From Gammaproteobacteria bacterium Ga0077536 (lineage in GTDB: Bacteria; Pseudomonadota; Gammaproteobacteria; Ga0077536), in assembly GCA_001464935.1 (NCBI GenBank), contig LNEL01000056.1:62001-126000 (forward strand): 64,000 bases of DNA, in the 5' to 3' direction. The notes below the pieces were generated by a model. It searched no databases and was not told where the DNA came from. It saw only the letters and a list, made by a program, of their open reading frames with translations. Positions 54,610-63,007 of the stretch are shown piece by piece. Position numbers and translations under genes: made by a program. The stretch's first letter is position 1, and each line of letters starts with the position of its first letter.

Positions 54610-55896
54610 TCACGCCTTGCTGCGCCGGCCGCTCTCCACCGGTGCCGGCCGCCGATGGAACTGGCCGTCCTTCATGACCATCGTGATCTTGCGCTGATCC
54701 TGCAGCAGCGTGAGGTCCTGCAGCGGATCGCCGTCGATCAAAAGCAGATCGGCGAGCCAGCCTTCTTTCACGCGGCCGAGCAGTTCGCCGCTCGCGCCGG
54801 CCCAGGCCTCGCCACCGTATGCAGTCGCCGCGCGCAGCGCCTCCCAGGGTTTCATGCCGAACAGATTCACCATGTGCTCGAGATCCCGGCAGTCCTGGCC
54901 GATGGGCAGCCACGCGAAACCGTAGTCGCCGAAGGGCAGCACGCGGATGCCCGCCTGGTGCATCTTCGTCATCGCCTTGCAGCCTTCGACGAGCTCACGC
55001 TTGTTGCCGATCGCCGTTGCGACTTCTTCGGTGATGCCCCAGTCCTTCGCTTCATAGGTCGTGTTGTAGCGCGCGGCGATGGCCGGGATCACCCAGTGCT
55101 TGCCGGCGTGCTTCGCGAGCAGCGCGATGGTGGCGTCGGTGGCGAAGGTCGCGTGATTGATGAACTCGACGCCATACCGGATGCACTGGCGCACGCCGCT
55201 GTCGGCATGCGCATGCGCGGCGACGCGCCGGCCGAGTTGCAGCGTTGTTTCGCAGATCGTGCGCACTTCGTCTTCGGTCATCGGGTTCACCTCGCCGCCG
55301 AGACGTCCGAGCGTGAAGCTGTCGCCGGCGTTGTTGAACTTCACGATGTCCACGCCTTCACGGATCATTTCCCGGATCGACCTGCGGAATTCCTCGACCC
55401 CGTTGCACACGAGTCCGATCGACGGCACGTGGCGGTCGAGGCGCGAGTCGTCGCCGACGCCGCCCGTCACCGTGTACTCCGGCGTGCAGGCGCGAATGCG
55501 CGGTCCGGGAAACTCGCCCTTGTTCACGGCATTGCGCACCACCAGTTCGAGCCGCGGCTTCGCCGACGCCATGCCGACGACGGCGGTGAAACCATAGTCG
55601 AGATAGGTCTTCGCATTGCGCAGCGTCACGAGCAGGTTCTCTTCGACGGGGAGCGCCGTGATGTCGGCGAGGCTGACCGCGTTGTTGTATGTGAAATGGC
55701 AATGCGCGTTGACGAGTCCCGGCATCAGCGTCGCGCCGCCGCCGTCGACGAGGTCCCAGCCCTGGTCGCGCGGCAGGGTGTGGCGGCCCGTCGCCACGCG
55801 GGTGATGCGATTGCCCTCGATCAGCACTTCGCCGGGATCGAGTTTGTGCTTCGTGCCCTCGAAGATCTTCACGTTGTGAAAGAGTGTCGGTGTCAT
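54610..55896 (-). CDS. Amidohydrolase-family protein (imidazolonepropionase-like)
   Basis: A 428-residue metal-dependent hydrolase. LMPGLVNAHCHFTYNN supplies the HxH metal pair (about 64-66), with a further VDIVKFNNAG lysine region, later histidines in AAHAHADSG and the aspartate in LPFGDYGFAW. The N- and C-terminal strands form the composite barrel, ending GWLADLLLIDGDPLQDLTLL. It would cleave a C-N or similar bond. It is the last gene of a four-gene catabolic unit, 57 bases past DUF1636. GGGGAG precedes the ATG. Confidence 0.88.
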   Translation of the reverse strand: MTPTLFHNVKIFEGTKHKLDPGEVLIEGNRITRVATGRHTLPRDQGWDLVDGGGATLMPGLVNAHCHFTYNNAVSLADITALPVEENLLVTLRNAKTYLDYGFTAVVGMASAKPRLELVVRNAVNKGEFPGPRIRACTPEYTVTGGVGDDSRLDRHVPSIGLVCNGVEEFRRSIREMIREGVDIVKFNNAGDSFTLGRLGGEVNPMTEDEVRTICETTLQLGRRVAAHAHADSGVRQCIRYGVEFINHATFATDATIALLAKHAGKHWVIPAIAARYNTTYEAKDWGITEEVATAIGNKRELVEGCKAMTKMHQAGIRVLPFGDYGFAWLPIGQDCRDLEHMVNLFGMKPWEALRAATAYGGEAWAGASGELLGRVKEGWLADLLLIDGDPLQDLTLLQDQRKITMVMKDGQFHRRPAPVESGRRSKA

Positions 55897-55953
55897 CGGT
55901 CTCCCCTTCGCGAGCGGGCGTCCGGATTCGGCGCCCTTGCTTTGGCTGGTCTG

Positions 55954-56310
55954 TCAGGCTGGCGGCGGTGTGCCTGCCGAGAGCTTCTCCCGCAGTCCGG
56001 CGGGCAGCGCGTCGGGCGGGAGCCCACCGTCCGGCGTCTGCCAGTACGCGGCGGCGACGGTCAGCAGCGCGTCGACGTCACGCAGCGTGCAGTGGCTGAA
56101 GCGCCAGGTCCACCGCCGTGCGCCGCGCAGCGCGACATTGCAGGGACTCGGGCAACCGCTCAGACACGCGACTTCGCGCACCGTCAGCGCCACGCCGCGC
56201 ACGTCGATTGCCGCCTGGAGCGCGTGCGCCAGTGGCGCGCCCCGTGCGGCCCCGGCCGCGCCGCCGTCACGCGGGCAGGTGGTGCACACGAACAGCAACG
56301 GTGAAGGCAC
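55954..56310 (-). CDS. DUF1636-family metal-binding, ferredoxin-like protein
   Basis: A product of about 118 residues starting at GTG 56310, ten bases after the hydrolase stop. The cysteine pattern LLFVCTTCP (near the N-terminus) and REVACLSGCPSPCNVAL (about 55-72) resembles thioredoxin-like [2Fe-2S] proteins and DUF1636. The C-terminal part WRFSHCTLRDVDALLTVAAA fits the family. Its role in the operon is unclear; it may transfer electrons. Confidence 0.75.
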   Translation of the reverse strand: MPSPLLFVCTTCPRDGGAAGAARGAPLAHALQAAIDVRGVALTVREVACLSGCPSPCNVALRGARRWTWRFSHCTLRDVDALLTVAAAYWQTPDGGLPPDALPAGLREKLSAGTPPPA

Positions 56311-56320
56311 GCGCGTGCCG

Positions 56321-57118
56321 TCACGCGCTGGTGGCGATCTGGTAGAAGCGTTGCAGCGCGGCCTGCACTTCCGCCGGTTTCTCGACCGCCGTCCAGTGTC
56401 CGCAATGGGCAATCATCTCGATCGTCGCATGCGGCAGCGAGGCGGCGAGCGCCGCGACGCTCGCCGACGGCGCGGTGGTGTCCTCTTCGCCCGAGACCAG
56501 CAGCACGGGGCAGGTCACGCGCGCCGGATCGGCGCGCTGCCCCGCTGCGAGCGCGAGGCAGTGCAGCGCATAGCCCTCGGGGTTCTGACCCAGCATCATT
56601 TCGCGCACGAAGCCGACCGTCACGGGTCTGGTCGATTTCGTCTCTGCCGACAGCCCACGCTCGCAGACGACGTCCGCAATCGGCGCCATGCCGTCCTGTC
56701 GCGCCGCGGCGGCGCGTGCCTCGAGCGCGGATCGCGCGGCGTCCGGCAGTTCGGCGAGCGGGCCCAGCAGCGCGAGGTCGCGTACGCGCGTCGGCGCGAG
56801 CACCGCGAGGTGCTGGCAGACGATGCTGCCCATCGAATGTCCCGCGACATGCGCGGATTCGATGCCGAGCGCATCGAGCAGCGCGAGCAGATCGCGCGCG
56901 AGGCTGGTGAAGGACACGGTCGGGTCGAGTGCCGAGCGGCCGGCGCACGGCAGGTCGGGCACGATGACGCGCATCGTCGGCGCGAGCGCCGCGACCACCG
57001 GCGCCCAGAAATTCGAGGTGCCGCCTAGTCCGTGCACGAGCAGCAGCGCCGCGCCTTCGCCGTGCACATCGACGACGATCCGATGACCGTTGACGTCAAG
57101 TTGCAGGTGCGTGCTCAT
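56321..57118 (-). CDS. Alpha/beta hydrolase
   Basis: A 265-residue hydrolase fold enzyme. The nucleophile elbow is VAGHSMGSIVC (GHSMG, serine about 95). The oxyanion-side motif is LLLVHGLGGTSNFW, the late acid is probably in VSGEEDTTAPSAS, and the catalytic histidine is in IAHCGHWTAVEKP. It resembles meta-cleavage-product or 3-oxoadipate enol-lactone hydrolases. Its ATG overlaps the FAH gene's stop (ATGA), supporting a role in the same degradation pathway. Confidence 0.9.
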   Translation of the reverse strand: MSTHLQLDVNGHRIVVDVHGEGAALLLVHGLGGTSNFWAPVVAALAPTMRVIVPDLPCAGRSALDPTVSFTSLARDLLALLDALGIESAHVAGHSMGSIVCQHLAVLAPTRVRDLALLGPLAELPDAARSALEARAAAARQDGMAPIADVVCERGLSAETKSTRPVTVGFVREMMLGQNPEGYALHCLALAAGQRADPARVTCPVLLVSGEEDTTAPSASVAALAASLPHATIEMIAHCGHWTAVEKPAEVQAALQRFYQIATSA

Positions 57119-57990
57119 TTGACGCGATTCTCGAGTTCACCGATACCGGCGATAGCGATTCGCACGACGTCGCCGGCCTGCAGGAACTTCGGCGGCTTGA
57201 AGCCGACGCCGACGCCGGCCGGCGTGCCGGTGGCGATGATGTCGCCGGTTTCGAAGGACATGCTGCCGGAGATGGTCGCGATGATCGCCGGGATGTCGAA
57301 GATCATGTCGCGCGTATTCGCCTGCTGGCGCAATTCGCCGTTGACCCAGCAGCGGATGTCGATGTTCCGGTAGTCCAGTTCGTCCGCCGTGACCAGCCAC
57401 GGGCCGATCGGGCAGAAGGTGTCGATTGATTTGCCGAGCAGCCACTGCTTGTGCTTGACCTGCAGATCGCGCGCGGTGACATCGTTGATGACCGTGTAGC
57501 CCCATACGTGTGCGAGCGCGTCGCCGCGCCCGATGCGGCGGCCCGGACGGCCGATCACGACGCCGAGTTCCGCCTCGTAGTCGATCTCGTGGCTGAGCTC
57601 CCACGGCGGCAGCACGTCGTCGCGCGCGCCTGTCATCGTGCACGGCGCCTTGGTGAAGATGATCGGATCGTCGGGAATCGGATCGGTCAGGCTTTTCGCC
57701 GATCCGTCGTAGCCGCTCTTGGTGAATTCCGCGGCATGCGCCGCATAGTTCTTGCCGACGCACAGGATGTTCTTGCGCGGGCGCGCAATCGGCGGCAGCA
57801 GGCGCACGTCTTTCAACGCCACGCGTTCCCCGCTGCCGCGCGGGCGCTCGCCGGCGAGATCGCGTTCGATCAGCGCGATCATCGGATCCGCGGCGCCGGC
57901 CTCGTGCGGGAGGAGGTCGATGACGCCCTGGTCCGGGTCGACTATCCCCAGGTGCACGCTGTGCTGATGTTCGAAACGGGCGATCTTCAT
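57115..57990 (-). CDS. Fumarylacetoacetate-hydrolase-family protein
   Basis: A product of about 291 residues, possibly a ureidoglycolate lyase, acylpyruvase or 2-hydroxyhepta-dienedioate isomerase. The metal site is recognisable: the D-E-E motif in DYEAELGVVIGRPG (about 120-133) and the segment GYTVINDVTARDLQVKHKQW. ILCVGKNYAAHAAEF is the family N-terminal strand. ATG 57990 (MKIARFEHQHSV) has GGAG upstream, so it is preferred over ATG 58005. It leads the operon, 63 bases from operator O1. Confidence 0.9.
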   Translation of the reverse strand: MKIARFEHQHSVHLGIVDPDQGVIDLLPHEAGAADPMIALIERDLAGERPRGSGERVALKDVRLLPPIARPRKNILCVGKNYAAHAAEFTKSGYDGSAKSLTDPIPDDPIIFTKAPCTMTGARDDVLPPWELSHEIDYEAELGVVIGRPGRRIGRGDALAHVWGYTVINDVTARDLQVKHKQWLLGKSIDTFCPIGPWLVTADELDYRNIDIRCWVNGELRQQANTRDMIFDIPAIIATISGSMSFETGDIIATGTPAGVGVGFKPPKFLQAGDVVRIAIAGIGELENRVK

Positions 57991-58052
57991 GGGGACTCCG
58001 TACATGATTCGGTCGAAAGCGTGAAGGGGGCGGGTGCGCCGCGCTGGCGGTT

Positions 58053-58066
58053 GAACCAGTTGGTTC
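58053..58066. promoter_or_regulatory. Operator O1 of the GntR-type regulator
   Basis: GAACCAGTTGGTTC is palindromic with an imperfect centre (7-base half-sites extending to TGAACCA/TGGTTCA at 58052-58067). It lies upstream of the FAH operon and matches the site over the regulator's own start region. Confidence 0.75.
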
Positions 58067-58126
58067 AGCGAGCCCGGATGATAGGCAGCCGCCCTGATGC
58101 GCTCAACCGTCAGCGGCGCTTAAGAT

Positions 58127-58140
58127 GAACCAATTGGTTC
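58127..58140. promoter_or_regulatory. Operator O2 of the GntR-type regulator
   Basis: GAACCAATTGGTTC is a perfect palindrome, 74 bases centre to centre from O1. It sits immediately upstream of the preferred start of the regulator (58161) and would block its expression. ACCA/TGGT half-sites resemble those of FadR/FCD-type GntR regulators. Confidence 0.78.
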
Positions 58141-58160
58141 CATCCCAGGACGGCACTGCC

Positions 58161-58844
58161 ATGACACCGGCACAGGCGGCGGCCGCGCGGCTCGCGCGGC
58201 ACCTCGGGGAGCAGATCGCGAACGGTACGTTGGGCATCGGGGTCAAGCTGCCCGCCGAGCGCGCGCTCAGCGTGCAGTTCGGCGTCTCGCGCAGCGTCGT
58301 GCGCAAGGTGCTCGCGCGCTATCTCGACGACGGCATTCTGCGCCGGACCGCCGGCAGCGGCACGTTCGTCGCCGCGTTGCCGCGCGGCGGCGGCAGTGGT
58401 GCGTTGCCGCGGACGGCCATCACGCACGTCAGTCCCACTGAACTGATGGAGGCGCGGCTGCTGCTCGAACCCCTGCTGCCGGTGCTCATCGTGCGCCACG
58501 CGACGCCCGTCGACTTCGAGCGTCTCCAGCACTGCCTCGAGGAAGCGGAGCGCGCCCCGACCTTCGAAGAGTTCGAATACTGGGACGGCGCGCTGCACGA
58601 AGCCCTGTCGCAGGCCGCCCACAACGGCTTCTTCACGCTGACCTTGCGCCTGATGACCGAAGTGCGGGACAGCGGCGAATGGGGCCGCCTGAAGCGCGAG
58701 GCGCTGACCCCCGCACGCCGGCGCCGCTATCAACAGCAACACCGGGCAATCGTCGCGGCGCTGTGCGACCGCGACGAACAGGCCGCGAGCGCGGCCCTGC
58801 GGGCGCACCTGACCGAGGTCCAGGCCAACCTGTTCGGGGCCTGA
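58161..58844 (+). CDS. GntR-family (FadR/FCD) transcriptional regulator
   Basis: A product of about 227 residues. The winged helix spans about 1-75 (LGIGVKLPAERALSVQFGVS followed by RSVVRKVLARYLDDGILRRT), followed by a helical FCD ligand domain (about 90-220). It carries metal-type histidines in ALHEALSQAAHN and YQQQHRAIVAAL. The start was moved to ATG 58161 because the upstream ATG 58125 forms part of operator O2; AGGA lies about 10 bases before it. It should autoregulate and control the divergent FAH operon, with an acid intermediate as the likely effector. Confidence 0.88.
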   Translation: MTPAQAAAARLARHLGEQIANGTLGIGVKLPAERALSVQFGVSRSVVRKVLARYLDDGILRRTAGSGTFVAALPRGGGSGALPRTAITHVSPTELMEARLLLEPLLPVLIVRHATPVDFERLQHCLEEAERAPTFEEFEYWDGALHEALSQAAHNGFFTLTLRLMTEVRDSGEWGRLKREALTPARRRRYQQQHRAIVAALCDRDEQAASAALRAHLTEVQANLFGA

Positions 58845-58939
58845 CCGGCGCCCCCGGCGTCGCGCCGGACCATGCAGAAATCGCGCCGTTGGCCGCTATG
58901 ACTGGTGCAGGGCGATGTCCGCCCGACAGCACCAGGAAC

Positions 58940-60820
58940 ATGAGCACCGTACGCGAGTCCACGGGCCCCGCGCCCACCCCTGTGACAGCCCCGGACCACG
59001 GCGCAGATGCGCTCGTCGGTCTGCTGCAGAAGGAAGGCCTCGTCGCGGACACCCAGTTGCGCTATGCGACCCGCGTGCGCGCCAAGCTCGACAGCCATGT
59101 CTCGCTGCTGAAAGTCCTGCAGGATCTCGACATCATCAAGCCGGAACACATCCGGCAGGCCGTGCGCGCGAATCCGAAGTCGGTGCGCCTCGGCGACCTC
59201 CTGATCGAACTCGGCCATCTGCGCGACGCGGACCTGCGCGCGGCCCTCGCGGCCCAGGCCGCCGCCACCGAGCGCCGCAAGCTCGGCGAGATCCTGGTCG
59301 AGAGCCATTTCATCACCGAACAGAAGCTGACCGACGTGCTGGCCGACCTGCTCGGCATCGAGGCGGTGGAGCCGCGCGTCAGCGAGATCGAGCCGACCCT
59401 GCTCGCGCGCATCAATCTGCGCATGTGCCAGGAGTGCGTGCTGATCCCGGTCGCCGAGCGCGACGGCAGTGTGACGGTCGCCTTCGGCGACCCGCTCGAT
59501 GCGCGCCACCGCGGTGTCGCCGAGCAGATGTTCGGCAGTGCGTTGACGGCCGCGATTGCCCGCCCCAGCCTGATTCGCGAAGCGCTGGCGGCCTACGAGC
59601 GCGGTGTGCGCTCGATCAGCGCCACCGTCAGCGAACAGACGGCGATGTCGATCGTCAACGACATCATCCGCGACGCCCTGCAGGCCGGCGCGAGCGATAT
59701 CCACATCGAACCTTACAAGAGCCGCCTGCGCGTGCGCCTGCGGCTCGACGGCGTGATGGTCGAGCACTGCGACATCGATCGCGATCTCGCACCGTCGGTG
59801 ACGAGCCGGCTGAAGATCATGGGCAATGCGGACATCGCCGAGCGGCGCCGTCATCAGGACGGCCGGATCCAGTTCGAGGATCCGCAGAGCGGCGAGACGG
59901 CCGACATCCGCGCGTCGTTCTATGTGACGGTGTTCGGCGAGAAAATCGTGCTGCGTCTGCTGAACCGCAAGACAGAACTCATCAGCATCGATGACATCGG
60001 CATGGGCCCGCGCATGCTCGACCGCTTCCGCTATGACGCGCTCGACGTGCCGACCGGAGTCGTGATCATCACCGGCCCGACCGGCTCGGGCAAGACGACC
60101 ACGCTCTACAGCTGCGTCGACTACCTGAACGACCCGAACACCAGCATCGTCACCGCCGAGGACCCGGTCGAATACGTCATCGACGGCATCGCGCAGTGTT
60201 CGATCAACCCGAAGATCAACCTGACCTTCGAAGAAACCTTGCGCCACATCGTGCGCCAGGACCCGGACATCATCGTGCTCGGCGAAATCCGCGATCGCTT
60301 CTCGGCGGACACCGCGATCCAGGCGGCGCTGACCGGCCACAAGGTGCTGACGACCTTCCACACCGAGGACAGCATCGGCGGTCTGCTGCGGCTGCTGAAC
60401 ATGGAGATCGAGGCCTTCCTGATTTCCTCGACCGTCGTCTCGGTGGTCGCGCAGCGGCTGCTGCGGCGGGCCGCGGAAATCCGTCGCCTCGGCTGCGCCG
60501 CCGAGGACCTGCAGGGCGCACATTTCATGTTCGGCCGTGGCTGCGCGGCTTGTCGCTACACCGGCTACAAAGGCCGGGTGTGCGTGTTCGAACTGCTGGT
60601 GCTCAATGAAATGGTGAAGGACGCCATCCTCAATCGCCGCACGTCCTACGAGATCCGCCGCATCAGCGTCGAGACCTCGGGTCTCGTGACGCTGGTCGAG
60701 GACGGTCTGTTCAAGGCTAGTCTCGGCATTACATCGCTGCAGGAAGTGCTGCGCGATCTGCCGCGCGTGATGAAACCCCGGCGCATCGAGGAAATCCGGC
60801 GCCTGCTCGGAGCGGTCTGA
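58940..60820 (+). CDS. GspE/PilB/MshE-type secretion ATPase
   Basis: A 626-residue hexameric ATPase of type II secretion or type IV pili. The C-terminal motor domain has Walker A GPTGSGKTTT, an Asp box, Walker B IIVLGEIRD, a His box (LTTFHTED) and RGCAACRYTGYKGR. Only one CxxC knuckle remains of the usual four zinc cysteines. The N-terminal region contains RLGDLLIELGHLRDADLRAA followed by LAAQ, a perfect first half of the MshEN c-di-GMP-binding motif. The following repeat, KLGEILVESHFITEQKLTDV, is degenerate. No other pilus genes are adjacent. The stop overlaps the next start. Confidence 0.88.
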   Translation: MSTVRESTGPAPTPVTAPDHGADALVGLLQKEGLVADTQLRYATRVRAKLDSHVSLLKVLQDLDIIKPEHIRQAVRANPKSVRLGDLLIELGHLRDADLRAALAAQAAATERRKLGEILVESHFITEQKLTDVLADLLGIEAVEPRVSEIEPTLLARINLRMCQECVLIPVAERDGSVTVAFGDPLDARHRGVAEQMFGSALTAAIARPSLIREALAAYERGVRSISATVSEQTAMSIVNDIIRDALQAGASDIHIEPYKSRLRVRLRLDGVMVEHCDIDRDLAPSVTSRLKIMGNADIAERRRHQDGRIQFEDPQSGETADIRASFYVTVFGEKIVLRLLNRKTELISIDDIGMGPRMLDRFRYDALDVPTGVVIITGPTGSGKTTTLYSCVDYLNDPNTSIVTAEDPVEYVIDGIAQCSINPKINLTFEETLRHIVRQDPDIIVLGEIRDRFSADTAIQAALTGHKVLTTFHTEDSIGGLLRLLNMEIEAFLISSTVVSVVAQRLLRRAAEIRRLGCAAEDLQGAHFMFGRGCAACRYTGYKGRVCVFELLVLNEMVKDAILNRRTSYEIRRISVETSGLVTLVEDGLFKASLGITSLQEVLRDLPRVMKPRRIEEIRRLLGAV

Positions 60821-61665
60821 TGGGACACGAGAAATCCCTGCTCGATACGATCAGTGAACGTCTGCAGGCGGAAGACTTCGAGTTGCCCGTCTATTCGCCG
60901 ATTGCGGCCCGGGTGCAGACCCTGGCGAGCAATCCGAATACCGAGCTCGAACAACTCGAAAAAGTGTTGCTGCACGACGCGACGCTGTCGGCTGAAATCC
61001 TGCGGCTGGCGAACTCCTCGTTCTTCGCCGGCCTCAACAAGATTGAAACCGTGCGCGCGGCGATCACGCGACTCGGCTTCCAGCAAATCGTCAGTCTCGC
61101 GGTCGTCTGCGCGCAGCGCGAGCAGTTCCGCTCCGGTGACCGGGAACTCGCCGGCTGGATCGGCCAGCTGTGGCGGCATTCACTGGCCTGCGCAGTGGCC
61201 GGCAAATGGATTGCCGAGCGTTGCGGTTATCGCGAGCGCGCGAGCGAAGTGTTCCTGGCCGGCCTGTTCCATGACATCGGCAAGCTCGTGCTGTTCAAGG
61301 CCATCGAAGACTGTCGGGCTCGCCAGCTGATCCAGGCAGGGCTGCCGAATGCGCTGCTGCTCGAAATCGTCGGTGCGCTGCACGCGGAGCAGGGCGCGCT
61401 GCTGCTCGAGCGCTGGCAGCTGCCGCCGCTGTACGTCGACATTGCGCGGCAGCACGCTGCGCCCGAGCCCGACGAACTGAATCCGATCGGCCTGATGGTG
61501 CGGCTGGCGAACCTGACCTGTCTGAAGCTCGGTCTCGATCTGCGGCACGAACCCTCGATCTTGCTCGCCTCGACCCCCGAGGCCGCGGCGCTGGGCATCA
61601 AGGAAGTCGCGCTCGCCGAACTCGAAATCATGCTCGAAGACGGGGTGATGAAGCTCGCGGTGTAG
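60820..61665 (+). CDS. HDOD-domain signalling protein
   Basis: A 281-residue protein. The HDOD domain (about 20-215) begins ELPVYSPIAARVQTLASNPN and has an HD-like pair in LAGLFHDIGKLVLFKAIEDC. HDOD proteins bind nucleotides or partners and usually lack phosphodiesterase activity. It starts within the TGATG of the ATPase stop, so the two are co-translated, suggesting it regulates or assembles with the secretion ATPase. Confidence 0.88.
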   Translation: MGHEKSLLDTISERLQAEDFELPVYSPIAARVQTLASNPNTELEQLEKVLLHDATLSAEILRLANSSFFAGLNKIETVRAAITRLGFQQIVSLAVVCAQREQFRSGDRELAGWIGQLWRHSLACAVAGKWIAERCGYRERASEVFLAGLFHDIGKLVLFKAIEDCRARQLIQAGLPNALLLEIVGALHAEQGALLLERWQLPPLYVDIARQHAAPEPDELNPIGLMVRLANLTCLKLGLDLRHEPSILLASTPEAAALGIKEVALAELEIMLEDGVMKLAV

Positions 61666-61782
61666 GCACGGCGCTGCCCCGCACCGCATCGAAATTTCCG
61701 TCGTCTGCGGCGTCACGGCCATCTGGTGGCGCGCACGGTGTCGGCATAAGCTCCCGTCCTCAACCGATCGGGAGTGTCCGTC

Positions 61783-62127
61783 ATGCGGATCGACGTACGG
61801 GGCAGCCACGGCGGGTCCGATGGCGGCTACCGCCGCTGGATAGAGAGCCATGTCCGTCAGGCTTTTGCGCGCGTCGATCGACGCATCGAGCGCATTGCCG
61901 TCCACCTGTCCGACGTCCACGGCCCGCGCGGCGGCATCGACAAGCGGTGCGTGGTGCATGTGTGCCTGGAGCGCGGTCTCGAAACCGTGGTGCAGGAGCG
62001 CGACGCGGACATCCGCGTGCTGCTCGACCGCGTGATCGGTCGCAGCCGCCGCGTCGTGAACCGGCTGGGCGCGCTGCGCCTGCGTCGCAGCCACGCCGCG
62101 CGGCCGGCGCACGCCTGGCCGCCGTGA
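61783..62127 (+). CDS. HPF/RaiA-like ribosome-associated protein
   Basis: A 114-residue protein that resembles the ribosome-hibernation family in its beta-alpha-beta layout. MRIDVRGSHGGSDGGYRRWI leads to an amphipathic helix, then RIERIAVHLSDVHGPRGGID and KRCVVHVCLERGLETVVQER. It is rich in Arg/His, consistent with RNA binding. GGAG lies about 8 bases before the ATG. It is convergent with the downstream dioxygenase gene. The family call is moderate. Confidence 0.65.
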   Translation: MRIDVRGSHGGSDGGYRRWIESHVRQAFARVDRRIERIAVHLSDVHGPRGGIDKRCVVHVCLERGLETVVQERDADIRVLLDRVIGRSRRVVNRLGALRLRRSHAARPAHAWPP

Positions 62128-62149
62128 CGCTCCCAGCGCAGCCCTGCGT

Positions 62150-63007
62150 TCAGCCAGCCCGCGCGGCGCCCGGGCCCAGCGCAAAGGCGCGATCGCGGTC
62201 GGCACCGAGGCTCGCGGGTGGCTGCACCGGCGCACGCCGGCCGTTCGGCACCTGCGCCTCGACATTGCCGCTGTAGTAACCGAGCAGGTCGAGAAACGTC
62301 GGCGACAGCGTCGCCACGGTGTCCGGCCACAAGACCGCGTTCCAGTTGATCTGCGGGCGCAGCCAGCGCATCACGTAATAGCCGAACAGCGCCGCGCGGT
62401 GCTGGTCGCGCGAGCGGTTGTCGCCGGTCTGGTGCCACAGGCGGCCGTCCATCACGAGCAGGCTGCCGGCGGGCGCGAGCACGGGCACGGTGGCGACCTG
62501 CTCGTCGGCGGCCGGGCCGCGGCCGCGCCGATGCGAGCCGGGGACATAGCGCGTGCCGCCGTTCTCCTCGGTGAAATCGTCGAGCACCCACGCGACATTG
62601 CAGGCGAGTGGCTGATCCGGCCATGGCGGCAGCACATAGCCCTGATCGGCATGCAGCGCCATGCGGCCGCTGCCGGGTGCGGTGATGTTCGCGCTGAAAT
62701 TCGAGATCAGGAACGACTCGCCCAAGGTCTGGCGCACGAACTGCAGCGCGTCCGGCCGCTGGATCAGGTCGACGAACACCGGATCGAGATTGAACAGGTG
62801 GAAGACGCGTCGATTGCGCGTGTCGGTGTCGAACGCATACCCGCGTGTCGGCACGCCGTCCGCTTCACTGGCGTCAGCGGCGGCCTCGAGGCGCGCGCGC
62901 ACCTCGCGCGTGGCGGCCGCTGACAGGACCCCGGTCAGCACCACGAGCCCGTCGTCGCGCAGGGCCTGCAGCGCCCGTTCGCGATCGGGGGTGACGACGG
63001 CGCTCAT
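62150..63007 (-). CDS. Phytanoyl-CoA dioxygenase (PhyH) family protein, downstream copy
   Basis: A 285-residue Fe(II)/2-oxoglutarate-type dioxygenase. The iron ligands are expected in ALHADQGYVLPPW (HxD) and a distal histidine in LWHQTGDNRSR, with a following arginine for 2-oxoglutarate. GTRYVPGSHRRGRGP is typical of PhyH. Its ATG overlaps the stop of the upstream PhyH gene (ATGA), so the two are translated together. The substrate is unknown; PhyH proteins hydroxylate lipids, terpenes, halogenated compounds or natural products. Confidence 0.88.
   Translation of the reverse strand: MSAVVTPDRERALQALRDDGLVVLTGVLSAAATREVRARLEAAADASEADGVPTRGYAFDTDTRNRRVFHLFNLDPVFVDLIQRPDALQFVRQTLGESFLISNFSANITAPGSGRMALHADQGYVLPPWPDQPLACNVAWVLDDFTEENGGTRYVPGSHRRGRGPAADEQVATVPVLAPAGSLLVMDGRLWHQTGDNRSRDQHRAALFGYYVMRWLRPQINWNAVLWPDTVATLSPTFLDLLGYYSGNVEAQVPNGRRAPVQPPASLGADRDRAFALGPGAARAG

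Noticed and set aside
58125-58160. ATG 58125 as the GntR regulator start
   Set aside because: It overlaps the perfect operator palindrome, and the sequence between 58125 and 58161 is not part of the winged-helix core.
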